From: Bemisia tabaci
Taxonomy: Eukaryota > Arthropoda > Insecta > Hemiptera > Aleyrodidae
Reading direction: 5' to 3'
NCBI RefSeq assembly: GCF_918797505.1
Contig: NC_092801.1
Span: forward strand, 29,356,477 to 29,420,476
Length of the DNA stretch: 64,000 nucleotides
Position 1 is the first letter of the stretch; each line of letters opens with the position of its first letter. Below the pieces are notes generated by a model, which searched no databases, was not told the DNA's origin, and was given only the letters and a program-made list of their open reading frames with translations. Shown in pieces: positions 41,345 to 49,943 of the stretch. The translations under genes were made by a program, and so were the position numbers.

Positions 41345-44300
41345 TCAGATATAAGGATTGTAAAAGCTTCAGATGTACATTATGTGCGTTAATTTTTCTT
41401 TGTAATATTTTACACCGGTCTTACTGGGGCATTAATCAAAAGTTGTATCCAACTTTTTGTTCAATATTTTGATGTAGTAGACAGGAGTTTTGTTCCATAC
41501 TTTTGGTGAATGTGGAATAATTAAAACTGGCCGCAACTTACTTTTTTTTCTTTTTTTTAAAATTTAACAAGAGTGAAAAGGCTGCAACTTACTTGGGGTT
41601 CATTTTCAAAAGGAGATGTCCGAAATGGCCACCTAGTCCTATAGCGTTTACACCAACAAAATCTCCTTTGAATGGCGTAGTCTCTGTCACAATCTGTAAC
41701 GTAAATGTCATTTGTGAACTTGAGATTTTTTTCTTTGACACCTACTGTGAAATACTTTCCTTTTTCAAGTCGGAAAAGTTTCACCATAAGTGAATCTAGT
41801 CACAGAGGAATTTGCAAAATAAAAATTAATGTATTATGAGCTAACTACATCGGCAGAGATCAAACGTTACAATTTTTAAATACACCATTTTGTAAATGCC
41901 ATTACCTTCTCGTTCTCTTAAATTCGATAAATATATGTAAAATTGAAGTGATCCCGGATATAAAAATTACCTTGATTTCTCATTTTGGCGGTTTTCCAGT
42001 AAAAAATTATTCAAAGTTTCATTCAGCCAGAGTGTCTATTTTGCCGTCTGAAATAACCATGGAATCTGGTCACGTAATGATTTTTGTACGGACATTGCGG
42101 ACATCAAGCTAACCACCTTCCTCGCCCCCTCCCTCCCCCACAAAAAAAAAGAAATAATATGAAATTATTTTGATCTAAAACCTAGACGGAGATTAGAAGA
42201 TCGATTCATATGGATCACCAAACTTTTTCCGTATCGTAGCCAAGAAAGTTCGGCGTACAATCGGAAACCGACGTTCACCCCCTTTAGCGGAACTTTTTTC
42301 TTAGTTTTACTGCAATCTTATGCTGCTTTACGGACCAACATGTTGATCATCAGCGCGTACCTTGAGTCCTTTTGACGTGAGTTCAGGAATTGGTGACTCT
42401 ACGTGTATGGTGGGCGGAATCTTACAACTGTTAAGGGCAACAATAGCTTTGACGGCGCCAGCAGCGCACGCTGTGCACTCAGCGTGACCCATATTTGATT
42501 TGATTGACCCTATCAGAATGGGCTCTTTTCTCCTCTGACAGAAGACGTCAGATATAATGTCCACTTCGTCTACATCCCGTTCCTGCGGAAACAAGAAGAA
42601 TCTATCATTGTTGCAACACACATAAAAAAGGCCTGATTATGGAACTGACTTATGGTAGTGTTTGCTACTTCAAGTTTTAAACATAAAGGTTGTCCAGAAA
42701 GTCCCATATCCTCTAGCTAATTTTGGATCAAACTGGGTTAATGAGATGAAATTTAAAGAGTGCCTCTGGGCCAACTGGAACTGTTTTCGTTACTCCCCCC
42801 CTTCTGGGAATTTTTTGGGGGACCAACCTAATATATTGCAATTCCCTGGTAAAAATTGGCAGTAGAATCTGTGTTTCAAAATACCTTAGACCTACAGCCG
42901 GCTGTAAGATTTCCAATAGCTTCCATAGCCGGCAACACAATTTCTTATAACCTTTTATAGCCGATGGCGATTAAGCAACAGCCTGGCAGTAAAGTGTATG
43001 CTAAACGTTACTAATTGCGGATGCTAGGACTTCGTGAGTTTTTGTACTCTCGCTCTCTTTTTGGGCTGTGGTATCTTGATTTATTTTGCGAGGAAAGCAC
43101 TTTCCGTACTTTTGAAGGATGCCTGCCATTTCTAATATGTTGGAGCGCCTTCAATTTCGTATGATACTGTGCAATACCTGTAGTGTGAAATAGTTGCTTC
43201 AAGCGCCAAGGCAGGCGGGCAGCCAGCGCGAAACACGCACTGGCGCCTACAAATCTAACAGGGATACTTCACGCGTTGCGCAATGCGTGAAGTATCCCTG
43301 TTAGGTTTGTAGGCGCCAGTGCGCCGCCGCTCCAATTTGTGTTTGGCTCTAATATTTAATCTCATGGAGTCAGCGTTTTTCAACTCATGACTTTGAAATG
43401 TTTGCACACTCTGTATGGATTATTCTCATTGTACTCGTAATTGATGAAAAAAAATATGTCGTAAGGGAAAAAATAATGTGCGTTTTGTAAATATTAAGGT
43501 GATTCCGTACCAACTTAAGGATTTACAAAGCACACGAATTTCGACACAATTTCTTACAGCCTTTTATAGCCGATGGCGAAAAAGCAACAGCCAGGCGATA
43601 AAGTGTAAAGCCAATTTGTGTGATATTTTATCGCGTAATTTTTTATTGCTTCGTGTAGCCCGGCCTTATGATTTTTTCCACTTTCTACAGCCAGCTATAT
43701 GATTTTCTATCGCCTTCTTCAGTCGTCTATAAGAAATCCCATGGTATTTTGAAACGCAGCTCATATCGTCAATTTTTACCAGGGTTTGAAAAGCAAAGGA
43801 GAAGTATCGATAAGAGTCGTTTTCGGGCCCATCTTTGATGAATTTTCCGTTCATTGAAGGTCTGTATTTTACAGAATACTTCATGATTTGGTCATTTTCG
43901 ATCCCTCCGAATCCAAGTTTGGCTTAAACGTGAGTCTGATGACTTATTTTGGCGATAAATGCGAATTTTTTAGCATTCGACCGCAAATCCTCAGACCTCG
44001 CATTTTTCGCCAAAATTAGCATCCAGACCCATGTGTAGGCCAGTATCAGACCCAAAAAGAGATCGGATCTGACCAAATCATGATGTATTCCGAGAAATAT
44101 AGATATTCAATGAGCAAAAAATCGTAAAATTGAGGAAGTTCAGGGTGGACTTGATGCCCCTACTGCCTCGATACCCCTTTTTTGGGGTTCGATCTCCTCT
44201 TTGAGGTGGCCCTTGCAAAATTTTGAGCCGTCGATCAGTCAACCATGATGTACGTCCTGCACGGACGGAAAAAGCTCGCTTTTAAACACTGGAAAAAAAC

Positions 44301-47300
44301 ACATTGGATCTAGAGTCCAGACTCTTGAAAACATTGACAAGAGAAAAGACTCTTGATTCAATCAGATTTAAGCTTAAATCAAAAAGAAATCCGCTCAAAT
44401 TAAAACGCTGGGCTCTTGATTTAAGCTTAAATCTGATTGAATCAAGAGTATTTTTTCTTGTCGATGTTTTTAAGAGTCTAGACTCTAGATCCAATGTGTT
44501 TTTTTTCCAGTGTACTTTTTCTGAAACCTGAGTGGAGTTTTTATCATGTTATTTTATTCCTGTTATCTTATTCTATTCAACTTATCAGTGCTTTTTTACA
44601 AGGGCGCATGTAAGGTGTAGCATACTAACTTTAACTCCTGAACCGTCTGCTTCAATGTAACAAACGCTAGCGGGATCCACTTGGCACCTGGAGTAGAGTT
44701 GGCGCAGCATCTCTTTGGCCGGTCGACCATCGAAGGCCAAAATGCTGCCCTGCTTTTGTCCGAAAAACTTGTGGTCGGCTCCGACGACCGTTGCCCAGTT
44801 GCGCCGAGCGTCTGACTCGCGCTGAAGGAAAAACGCGACGCAACTTTCACTCAGAGCGTAGCCGTTAGCTGAAATCCGATAAGGAATTAAATTGGTTTTC
44901 AGCGTTTTTTCAAACACTTTGGAAACTACGGGCAAAATATGAATGATGTCTAGATATTGATGATTTTGTTTTGTGTGAACGGAAAAAAAACGAATTTCGT
45001 AGCAATCTGTACACGGAGAAAAAAACCTCGTGCGTGTGACCCGAAGTTTAGGTCATATGGATCTCTGAAGTTTTCAGATTTAGCATCTGAACACTTAAGG
45101 TCTAGCTGTCGAGGTTCGGATCACACATCTGAAACTTCAGTTCATACATCTGTAGTACTTCAGATGTGAGAACCGAAGTTTTTCGGATGTGAAAACCGAA
45201 GTACTTCAGATGTAAGAACTGAAGTTTCAGATGTGTGATCCAAATCTCAGCAGCTGGACCTTAAGTGTTCGGATGCTCAATCCAAAAACTTAAGAGATCC
45301 ATAAAACCTAAACTTCGGGTCCCACGCACCAATTTTTTTCTCCGTGTAGATAGCAATATACGAGGAAAAAACTTCATTTATATGAACTGAAGAGTTCAGA
45401 GGGGCTTCTTCAGTTCGCGGAACTGAGATTTCAGTCGAGCTTCTGTTCAACTTCGGACGGTATGAAACATGTTACATTTGGAGTAAAATTTTTCAACCCA
45501 CTAAATTAACACCCACTAAACTATTCGGCTTGGATAATCGAAGTATTTTTATACGTGTGGCCCATACATCGTCACTTCCCAATCAAAGTATCGCAAGCAC
45601 CGGGCGAAGTGTCTAAATTTCCGCCGTCATTTTATTTTTTTACAGAATATTGTTCATCGAAGCTGTCCGAAAACTTCACTGAATATTCTTTGTGCTGCCG
45701 ATAAAGTTATGTGAATTTTTCAAACAGATTCAACCATCAATTTCTCTGTAAAAAAAATAGAATGGCGGCGAAAATTTTGGAACGTCGCGTCGCAAGGCGC
45801 TTTTGAAACTTTGACGGGAAGGTGACGAAATTTTTGAGATCGAAAAAACATGCTATAAAAAGATCTCAGCACTACTTAACTCTAGTTAAATTACCGCATT
45901 GCCCCCCCCCCCCCCCCAAGTTTGTGTGATGTAACGTCTTTAATACGGTATTTACGTTATCCTTAGGAGTCAAAAGATAAAAAAAAGAAAAAATAAATGC
46001 GAACCACTTCCGACTTATTTTTGCCACTGAGTGTTGAGCATTATAAAACAAAAATATTCACCTTTCTTATCGAAAGGGCGGCACTTTCCGTCCTTAGCGG
46101 CAAGGCCCATTCCGTCGAGGATGGCGAGGGACCTGGCAGTCAAGAGGAAGTTACCACTCACAACTATTGCTGCGTCGATGGTTCTTTCTTCTAGTTGAGA
46201 TCTCGCTATTTCAATTAAATGAAAAATTGCGCCAGCGCCTCCTTGGGATGTGTAACTTGGGCCTGAAAACATTATAAATGAAACATTCTCTGATTTGAAT
46301 ATGAACAGTTTATTTTCATTATGCATGAATTCACTAAGCACTGCCGCTACGCGGCCCAAACCCCGAGAAAAGGCCTGCTTTGCGTCCAGCGAAATCGTCG
46401 AAATCGCCCGTGGTCAATGAGCAAATAATTTTAATTGAATAACAAAACGATGTTCCAAAGAAAAATTTCCAACCAAACAATATTCTTGATGACTTTCTCC
46501 TTACTCTGGATTTTGATTCTTTCTTTGGAATTCGACCTTCTGACCGTCTTACTCTCCTTCCTCGCCCAGTCCATATTCTAGTGTCTTAAAAATGATTCAA
46601 TTAGAACAGAGAGGATTTTTAGCCTCATGTTTCATCAGTGGCGTTATCTCTAACTCCCTGCTACCCACGTGGGCAAAGAATCAAAGGACTATTTCCGTCA
46701 AACGGAGCTAAGCGCCAAGTTGAGTTCCTTCTGAGAACTTTAGAATGTCGGATAGCGCGTTCTGTCAAATGGAACTAAGCGCCATAGAAAAGCATTGCGA
46801 GTATAGGACGGAATGAGCCAGACGCCCGGTTCCGCCGCCAATCCAAGCCCCCCTCTACCCTCCTCCCCCTATGGCGCTTAGTTCCGTTTGACAGAAATAC
46901 GTCCAATTCAGACTGAGGAGAAAACCATTAAGAATATTTTATGGCGGGAAATTTTTCTTTGAAACATCGTTTGTTTATTCAATTAAAATTATTTGCTCAT
47001 TAACCGCCAACGGGCGATTTCGACGATTTCGCTGGCCGCAAAGAGGGTGTTTGGGGGTTCGCAGCGCCCGGGGGATCGGGACGCGTAGCAGCCAGGGGGC
47101 CCCTAGTTCTTTATAAGCAAACATTATATAGATAAAGTCTCCCAGAATCCAGCGATGGACGGAGAATTAGAGACTTACCATGCAGATCCAATGCGAACGA
47201 GAGTCTGTTGGCCGTAAAAGTCCTGGCTGAACCAAGAAGCACCTTCACCATTTGAGTGTAGGCAATACTCAATTCCATCTCACTGAAATCATACATAGAG

Positions 47301-49523
47301 TAAACTGCGGTGCGAGAGCCTGCTAAGGACTTGGGGTTCACACCTACGAAGGAAAAAATCAATTTTAGTTTCAGCTTTTTAAGATGTAAATTTGTCATAC
47401 TTTCAAAATTCAAATACTTAATTGACCAGGGTACAAAATTGTCGCAATGTATGTTTTTTCACATAAATATTACGTAAAATACGATGAATACATCAAAACA
47501 TTCCAAAATCAGCTCATTTTTTTACAATGAAAATTCTTTTGTGTAAGTCAATTCACACTGCTCATTCACAAGAAAAATTATTTTCGAATTCAATTAAGCA
47601 CTGAGCTAATTTCGATGCAATCCACTGTGAAAACATTTGACTTCGTATTGAATTTTATTTTACGAAAAATCTCCTTTCGGAATGAAATTTAGTTCTATGC
47701 CACCGTGCGAAGAAGAAACGCCGTATAAACATTCGAGAGTTGCCAAATTTCTTTTGATAAAATGCTTATTTTGGACGAAAGCTTTGAATATTTTCCCTTG
47801 AAATTTTCAAGAATTTTGGGTAAAATTGTGAACTAAATTATCTAAAAAATTGGGAGAAAAATATTTACGAATTTTCCCTGAAATTCAAATGAAAATCAAA
47901 TCTCCTTTGGCCATACCTAAAGGTTCATACAGCGTTTTTTCTTGCACGGCAGTATGAGGAATGGAAAGTACAGAACATGCATGAAGTTGATGACAGTGGA
48001 AGAATATTTAGTACTCACCAGCATCAATAATTGCCTCAACGCTCGTTTCTAAGCTTTGTTTTGCTATGGCATCCATGGTATATGGAAGATTGAATGGAAC
48101 CTTGAAGAAAATTGCATCAAAATGATCGTGAGAGAAAGCTTTCCCGCAATGTGTGGGAAAGCTGTAACCTAAAATACAAAAAGAAAATCGAACGTGAATC
48201 GGGAAGCTTTCATCGTAAACAAGCCTCCCAGTTTGTTATTCAATGGAAAAGCTGCTCTATAGCGTATATGATATGCTAAAACCAGGGGGCACGCTCCCTG
48301 GCCTTTGCGCGGCGCAAACCCAAAAGGGCGCTTCATGCCCTCTAAGGACCACCTCGCGGGCTATCATGGGTTAATTTAAATAGAGCGGGCTCATTTATGG
48401 ACTATTTCCAATCGAATTTTGCAAAAAATGGTAAGTGACCCAACTGAACGGTAAAGCAAAGATATTGGGGGGGGGGGGGGGTAGTGAAAGAGCAGAAAAT
48501 TTTTTGGGGATTTGTAGAGCTGATGGTTATAATATTGATTCATTTTCTGAAGACGGGTATGCTTTGTAGGCTGAGGGCGTGCAAGGACGGGTGCGCCTTC
48601 ATTTTTTCAGACGCAACCCCATGTTTCTATAGAGCCTTTAAATGTTACCGATAGATCGTTCGTTTCTTGGGTAAAACTAGTTGAAGGACTGTAAAATGGA
48701 CTTCTTTTTTCAGTTAGGAACTACAACTTCTGACTCAAATTTAAAACAACGTATGTCGTACTAAGGAAAAATGCCGAATGAACATTCGAGAGTTGCCAAA
48801 TTTCCTCTCAGAAAATAGTTATTTTTGAAGGAAGTTATGAATATTTCTCCTTGAAATTTTCAGGAACTTCAGGTGAAACTGATAACAAAATGATCGGAAA
48901 AATCTTTACAAATTTTCTCGAAAATTGGTGATTTACCGACGGAAATTTAGCAACGCCTGAAGGTTCACACGGAGAAAAAAACTTCCTGCGTGGGACCCGA
49001 AGTTGAGGTCATATGGATCTCTGAAGTTTTCGGATCACTTATCTAAAAACTTGAGGTCCAGCTGCCGAAGTTCGGGTCAGACATCTGAAGTACTTCGATA
49101 TATATACCGAAGGGTTCGGGTCACACATCTGAAGTACTCCGGTACATATACCGAAGTGCTTCGATGTCTGACCCGAACTTCGGCAGCTGGACCTCAAGTT
49201 TTCGGATGCGTGATCAGAAAACTTCAGAGATCCATGTGACCTCAACTTCGGGTGTCATGCACGAAGTTTTTTTCTCCGTGCATACGGCGTTTTTCCTTAG
49301 CGCGGCAGTATGGACATAAGTATTCTTATGGATAAGCCAGAAATTGTAGTTCCTTTTAGCAAAATGAAATGCAAATGATCATCTTACCCTGTTTCCATTT
49401 TCGATCATCATCTGTGACGAGATGTACGTTGTTGAACAGTGCCTCTTCGAGCTGGGGGATGTTTTTGCACTCTGGAAACACCCCGGCTGTGCCGGAGATC
49501 ACGACCTCCACCTTTTCCTTCAT
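14095..49523 (-). CDS. Complete fatty acid synthase-like gene, copy B (31 exons, 2144 aa)
   Basis: A type I FAS-like multidomain protein. Exons in order on the minus strand: 49523-49388, 48168-48019, 47343-47179, 46262-46062, 44868-44630, 42582-42361, 41693-41593, 40771-40543, 39800-39570, 38377-38188, 37498-37275, 36938-36634, 35156-35018, 34213-34091, 33443-33335, 33060-32806, 32274-31958, 31140-30964, 30268-30050, 29337-29147, 28236-27987, 26148-25969, 24880-24698, 23446-23049, 22304-22171, 21149-20896, 20492-20255, 18346-18027, 16580-16374, 15398-15174, 14217-14095. The lengths sum to 6435 nt, a multiple of three, ending in TAA. The start is the first ATG after an in-frame TGA about 25 codons upstream and opens directly into the KS N-terminus. 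Typical animal FAS has about 2400-2500 residues; the shortfall fits missing ACP, KR-core and ER segments. Active sites other than MAT are altered. The borders of exon 18 (donor) are the least certain. Expression is not shown by the sequence. Confidence 0.88.
14905..15065 (-). mobile_element. Second LINE 3' end fragment, opposite orientation
   Basis: The reverse complement matches the 3' end of the element at 7855-8260: a GRPSE-like remnant, then the GATGAGGGAGTGT and GGTGATTAGGCGTCGC stretches. It sits between exon 30 and exon 31 of copy B. Confidence 0.65.
16131..16295. mobile_element. hAT-type MITE with perfect 8-bp target duplication
   Basis: A 165-bp near-perfect palindrome with ends CAGTGGCGTGGCGTG. 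It is bounded by the direct repeat CCAAGAAG at 16123-16130 and 16296-16303. An 8-bp duplication and CAGTGGCG ends are typical of hAT transposons. It contains no coding sequence and lies in the intron between exons 29 and 30 of copy B. A diverged relative appears near 27830-27955. Confidence 0.85.
16649..17461. mobile_element. CAGGGCCGGATT-ended non-autonomous DNA transposon, copy 1
   Basis: An 813-bp element with inverted ends CAGGGCCGGATT and AATCCGGCCCTG. It contains the GTGAAGTATT hairpin module near 16970-17130. The same element recurs, inverted, at 60025-60836. Coding capacity is absent. I could not find a clean target duplication for this copy. Confidence 0.75.
17703..17931. mobile_element. 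CACTGGAAAAAAA MITE, copy 2
   Basis: A 229-bp diverged relative of 44287-44512 with the same ends. It lies between exons 28 and 29 of copy B. Confidence 0.72.
18767..19407. mobile_element. TGGGCCTGTTGCA-ended element, about 640 bp
   Basis: Long inverted arms (about 185 bp each) end in TGGGCCTGTTGCATGCGAG and its reverse complement. It lies in the intron before the TE exons of copy B, where an ACP exon would be expected. Confidence 0.78.
20255..22304 (-). CDS. Copy B ketoreductase (KR) domain, exons 25-27, catalytic core deleted
   Basis: Exons 22304-22171, 21149-20896 and 20492-20255. The KR of FAS reduces the beta-keto group using NADPH and a Ser/Tyr pair. The first strand and helix are recognisable as TYLVL...GVIKWLLTQGAKSIAI, but the glycine motif GGLGGFG reads SSTISKT (1690-1696), aligned without a gap. 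KYGATVLM and ATVLVEQASKLSRVAAVFT match the next strands. After residue 1774 the protein jumps to KKMKLPGPLVNLHG, which corresponds to the family's LPGLAIQWG. The roughly 70 residues that hold the SSVSCGRGNAGQSNYG segment, with catalytic Ser and Tyr, are absent. The 403-bp intron between exons 26 and 27 has no room for them. The domain ends with DEAAAYAVTERT, like the family's VVSSYVVAEK. Exon 26 has about 76% G/C at third codon positions. Confidence 0.8.
21216..21468. mobile_element. GATTCAACCAACAATTTC palindromic element, copy 1
   Basis: A hairpin of about 250 bp with ends near CGTCACC and GGTGACG. The AGAAATTGTTGGTTGAATC arm is matched by its reverse complement. It ends about 67 bp before exon 26 of copy B. 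Other copies lie at 22693-22990 and 45570-45828. Confidence 0.68.
22693..22990. mobile_element. GATTCAACCAACAATTTC element, copy 2
   Basis: Same family as 21216-21468, with a long A-rich expansion at 22873-22926. It lies between exons 24 and 25 of copy B. Confidence 0.65.
23049..28236 (-). CDS. Copy B enoyl reductase (ER) domain, exons 21-24, cofactor loop broken
   Basis: Exons 28236-27987, 26148-25969, 24880-24698 and 23446-23049. Exon 21 begins with the end of the pseudo-KR (APKFSSSNDLYWKQFEKDL, WGCYR). The ER then follows as an MDR-type reductase: VAVLDYSGITASGDHVMGI, WKIPKDVPLDDAAALPFAY, and a Rossmann half with LPPEKM and the LVAQLGCFYNLS strand. In FAS the ER reduces the enoyl group with NADPH. 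Here the NFRDxML substrate/cofactor segment is absent between exons 21 and 22, and the loop GSGGVG reads GHTANG (1474-1479). The intron between those exons is filled by repeats, so a skipped exon is unlikely. Exon 24 is unusually GC-rich. NADPH binding is doubtful (inference). Confidence 0.82.
23463..23901. mobile_element. Inverted-repeat element next to exon 24, with 12-bp direct repeats
   Basis: Arms such as AAATAAGGAGGGAATTAAA and AATTCCCTCCTTATTTTTT pair across a centre near 23690. GGAGATAGCTTC stands at both outer borders (23463-23474 and 23890-23901) in direct orientation. Confidence 0.6.
24930..25505. repeat. Cluster of the dispersed GCAAACCGAGATACGTGG repeat
   Basis: At least three inverted and direct copies of the ACCAAACCACGTATCTCG / CTTCCTGTCATACTTTATTT repeat. 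Others are near 12240-12310, 33590-33840 and 34708-34930, all in introns or spacers. Confidence 0.6.
26499..26754. mobile_element. GGACCGCGTTAAGCAG element, copy 2
   Basis: A full-length copy in the intron between exons 21 and 22 of copy B, with both inverted ends intact. Confidence 0.72.
26818..27747. mobile_element. GCAGCGGGCTAATTG..CAGCCTGC element with internal insertions
   Basis: Ends GCAGCGGGCTAATTGCTGAA and TTTCAACAACCAGCCTGC match those at 3376-3860. The middle (27180-27430) holds the GTGAAGTATC hairpin module and a CAGC microsatellite, so this is probably a composite. Confidence 0.5.
28322..28532. mobile_element. AGGACAAGAAAAGGC inverted-repeat element
   Basis: The left arm AGGACAAGAAAAGGCGG and GAGGCTGAAAAGATAC are mirrored by GTATCTTTTCAGCCTC and CCTTTTCTTGTCCT. 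It lies between exons 20 and 21 of copy B. Confidence 0.62.
29147..31140 (-). CDS. Copy B central region: reduced pseudo-methyltransferase and pseudo-ketoreductase, exons 18-20
   Basis: Exons 31140-30964, 30268-30050 and 29337-29147 (residues about 1113-1307). MQACLQVIVENS matches the start of the non-catalytic pseudo-methyltransferase of animal FAS (LQ..L.LVLENS). LKTFVVSNNWRASLDALK and the following segment match the structural pseudo-KR half, which in FAS braces the KR. The methyltransferase remnant is much shorter than the roughly 280 residues usual in vertebrate FAS. For exon 18 I chose the donor at 30963 because it keeps phase 0 with exon 19. The reading frame stays open beyond it for 42 codons, so a longer exon cannot be excluded. 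No catalytic role is expected here in any animal FAS. Confidence 0.72.
31958..35156 (-). CDS. Copy B post-MAT linker and degenerate dehydratase (DH) domain, exons 13-17
   Basis: Exon 13 (35156-35018) carries the conserved post-MAT stretch with LYP, FPVPR and WDHSE. Exons 14-17 (34213-34091, 33443-33335, 33060-32806, 32274-31958) follow the double-hotdog dehydratase. Family signatures include WKIFGG, LPVVFENIQIYAEI, an RGKI strand and QPTSVQFIHIHPE. The first motif HxxxGxxxxP reads HYQENDSPVSP (870-880): His is kept, but Gly is Asn and the Pro is shifted by one. In the second half, the family's FMDxMLQ reads YLNAIFN, so the catalytic Asp is Asn1023 and the Gln is Asn1027. The YGPxF stretch before it is missing. 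Dehydratase activity is unlikely. The exon 14 alignment is the weakest part. Confidence 0.8.
36634..40771 (-). CDS. Copy B linker and malonyl/acetyl transferase (MAT) domain, exons 8-12, active site intact
   Basis: Exon 8 (40771-40543) is the KS-to-MAT linker. Exons 9-12 (39800-39570, 38377-38188, 37498-37275, 36938-36634) encode the acyltransferase, which in FAS moves acetyl and malonyl groups from CoA to the carrier. The domain opens with WWVFSGMGSQWNGMG, typical of animal FAS. The nucleophile elbow GHSVGE carries Ser579. The carboxylate-binding Arg is present in YARGRASL (Arg604), and the catalytic His is in AYHSRYIQ (His679). IEIAPHGLLQAILKR near residue 765 is also typical. This is the only domain of the protein whose catalytic set I find complete, so malonyl or other acyl transfer from CoA is the one activity the sequence supports. 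Confidence 0.9.
38521..38753. mobile_element. GGGCGTATCT element interrupted by a 121-bp hairpin MITE
   Basis: Outer ends TGACGTACGAGCGTATCTTG and GATACGCCCTTCCGTCA. At 38574-38694 it is interrupted by a hairpin with ends AAAGGTCCAGTTACACG and CGTGTAACTGGACCTTT. Uninterrupted relatives lie at 34591-34699 and 49841-49930. Confidence 0.7.
41296..41337 (+). repeat. Poly-T run (42 T)
   Basis: An uninterrupted T run in the intron before exon 7 of copy B. Its length may be affected by sequencing error. Other homopolymers: A at 39023-39052, C at 23966-23982, 45902-45917 and 63915-63929, G at 48467-48481. Confidence 0.85.
41593..49523 (-). CDS. Copy B ketosynthase (KS) domain, exons 1-7, catalytic residues missing
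   Basis: Residues 1-404 form a beta-ketoacyl synthase fold, which in normal FAS condenses malonyl-ACP with the growing chain. Matches to the family include the N-terminal VVISGTAGVFPE, TANRLSFALDL, GPSY, DGKCRPFD, KSNMGHAE and the closing GLGGHFGHLLLK. Where family members read DTACSS, this protein reads QGGAGA (157-162), so the nucleophilic Cys is Ala160. The usual EAHGTGT reads EADGSGV, so the first catalytic His is Asp292. The second His (His330 in GHAE) and the preceding Lys325 are retained. The flanks align without gaps, so the substitutions are not alignment artefacts. Exons: 49523-49388, 48168-48019, 47343-47179, 46262-46062, 44868-44630, 42582-42361, 41693-41593. Condensing activity is very unlikely (inference). 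Confidence 0.9.
42845..43783. mobile_element. CCTGGTAAAAATT-ended element, copy 1 (about 939 bp)
   Basis: Inverted ends CCTGGTAAAAATTGGC and AATTTTTACCAGG. Inside are CCGGCTATAG-like palindromes and a central GTGAAGTATCCC hairpin (43235-43325). It lies between exons 5 and 6 of copy B and recurs inverted at 56871-57831. Confidence 0.75.
43235..43325. repeat. GTGAAGTATCCCTGTTAGG hairpin module
   Basis: Near-perfect arms of about 38 bp (GGCGCCTACAAA... TTCACGC / GCGTGAAG...TTTGTAGGCGCC). Recurs at 57330-57420, 27310-27415, 26370-26460, 6890-7090, 16970-17130 and 60365-60510. Confidence 0.7.
44287..44512. mobile_element. CACTGGAAAAAAA MITE, copy 1
   Basis: A 226-bp palindrome with ends CACTGGAAAAAAA and CCAGTG, and ACTCTTGA/TCAAGAGT repeats inside. 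It lies between exons 5 and 6 of copy B. Confidence 0.75.
45012..45346. mobile_element. CACGGAGAAAAAAA-ended palindromic MITE, copy 1
   Basis: About 335 bp with ends CACGGAG and CTCCGTG flanked by TA on both sides, as expected for a mariner-like TA duplication. The body is a long imperfect palindrome of GAAGT/ACTTC units. Confidence 0.75.
45570..45828. mobile_element. GATTCAACCAACAATTTC element, copy 3
   Basis: Ends CGTCACTTCCC and GGGAAGGTGACG are the clearest for this family. It lies between exons 4 and 5 of copy B. Confidence 0.68.
46686..46904. mobile_element. GGACGTATTTCT-ended element, copy 3
   Basis: About 220 bp with GTCAAACGGAGCTAAGCGCC and its reverse complement near the ends. It lies between exons 3 and 4 of copy B. 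Confidence 0.68.
47700..47952. mobile_element. CGGCAG-ended MITE, uninterrupted copy
   Basis: About 250 bp with the AACGCCGTATAAACATTCG end and an inverted GGCAG end. It lies between exons 2 and 3 of copy B. Confidence 0.7.
48753..49308. mobile_element. CGGCAG-ended MITE carrying a nested insertion
   Basis: The left part has GTACTAAGGAAAAATGCCG and ATTCGAGAGTTGCCAAATTT. The right part has CATACGGCGTTTTTCCTTAG. Relatives lie at 47700-47952, 55582-55835 and 55856-56095. It sits in intron 1 of copy B. Confidence 0.7.
48968..49280. mobile_element. CACGGAG MITE, copy 2, nested inside another MITE
   Basis: A 313-bp relative of 45012-45346. It interrupts the element at 48753-49308 between its GAAGGTTCA and CATACGGCG segments, which are contiguous in uninterrupted copies. 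Confidence 0.75.
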
Positions 49524-49943
49524 GATCTTTTGCGGCAGGAACGACTCCTCCCGCTTATTATGGCACTTTTCTCTTTTGCTCTGTGTTATTAACTTAAGTC
49601 ATACCTATGATGAAACCATCCAAATTAATTCAAAAAGTGGCAACAACCATAAGAAGACAACATTTTTGCCGATTTTTACCTCCTAATCCTAGCCTGCGGA
49701 GGGCTGTTGCAAAGTTTTGCCGGGGCGGAGAAAATGCGGGTGTGATCCCTGCGAAACGTCCCGGGTTTCTTATCTTATTTTATGTGTTTCTTTTTATTAT
49801 TTGCGGCCTTAGTCCCGTTTTAAGCTATTTCTCTGATGTAAGGGCGTATATCAATTTCCACGTGAGTCCTGTTTTACATATAAATCTATGATGCTTTCTG
49901 AGGGTCATGCGGAAATCGAGATACGCCCTTGCGTTGCACAATG

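Noticed and set aside
49003..49245. Overlapping open frames on both strands (about 70-80 residues)
   Set aside because: They arise from the palindromic CACGGAG MITE, where both strands read nearly the same; no protein similarity.
14095..49523. Calling copy B a pseudogene because of its lost active sites
   Set aside because: The reading frame, splice sites and phases are intact over 31 exons and the changes recur in paralogs; pseudoenzyme fits better.
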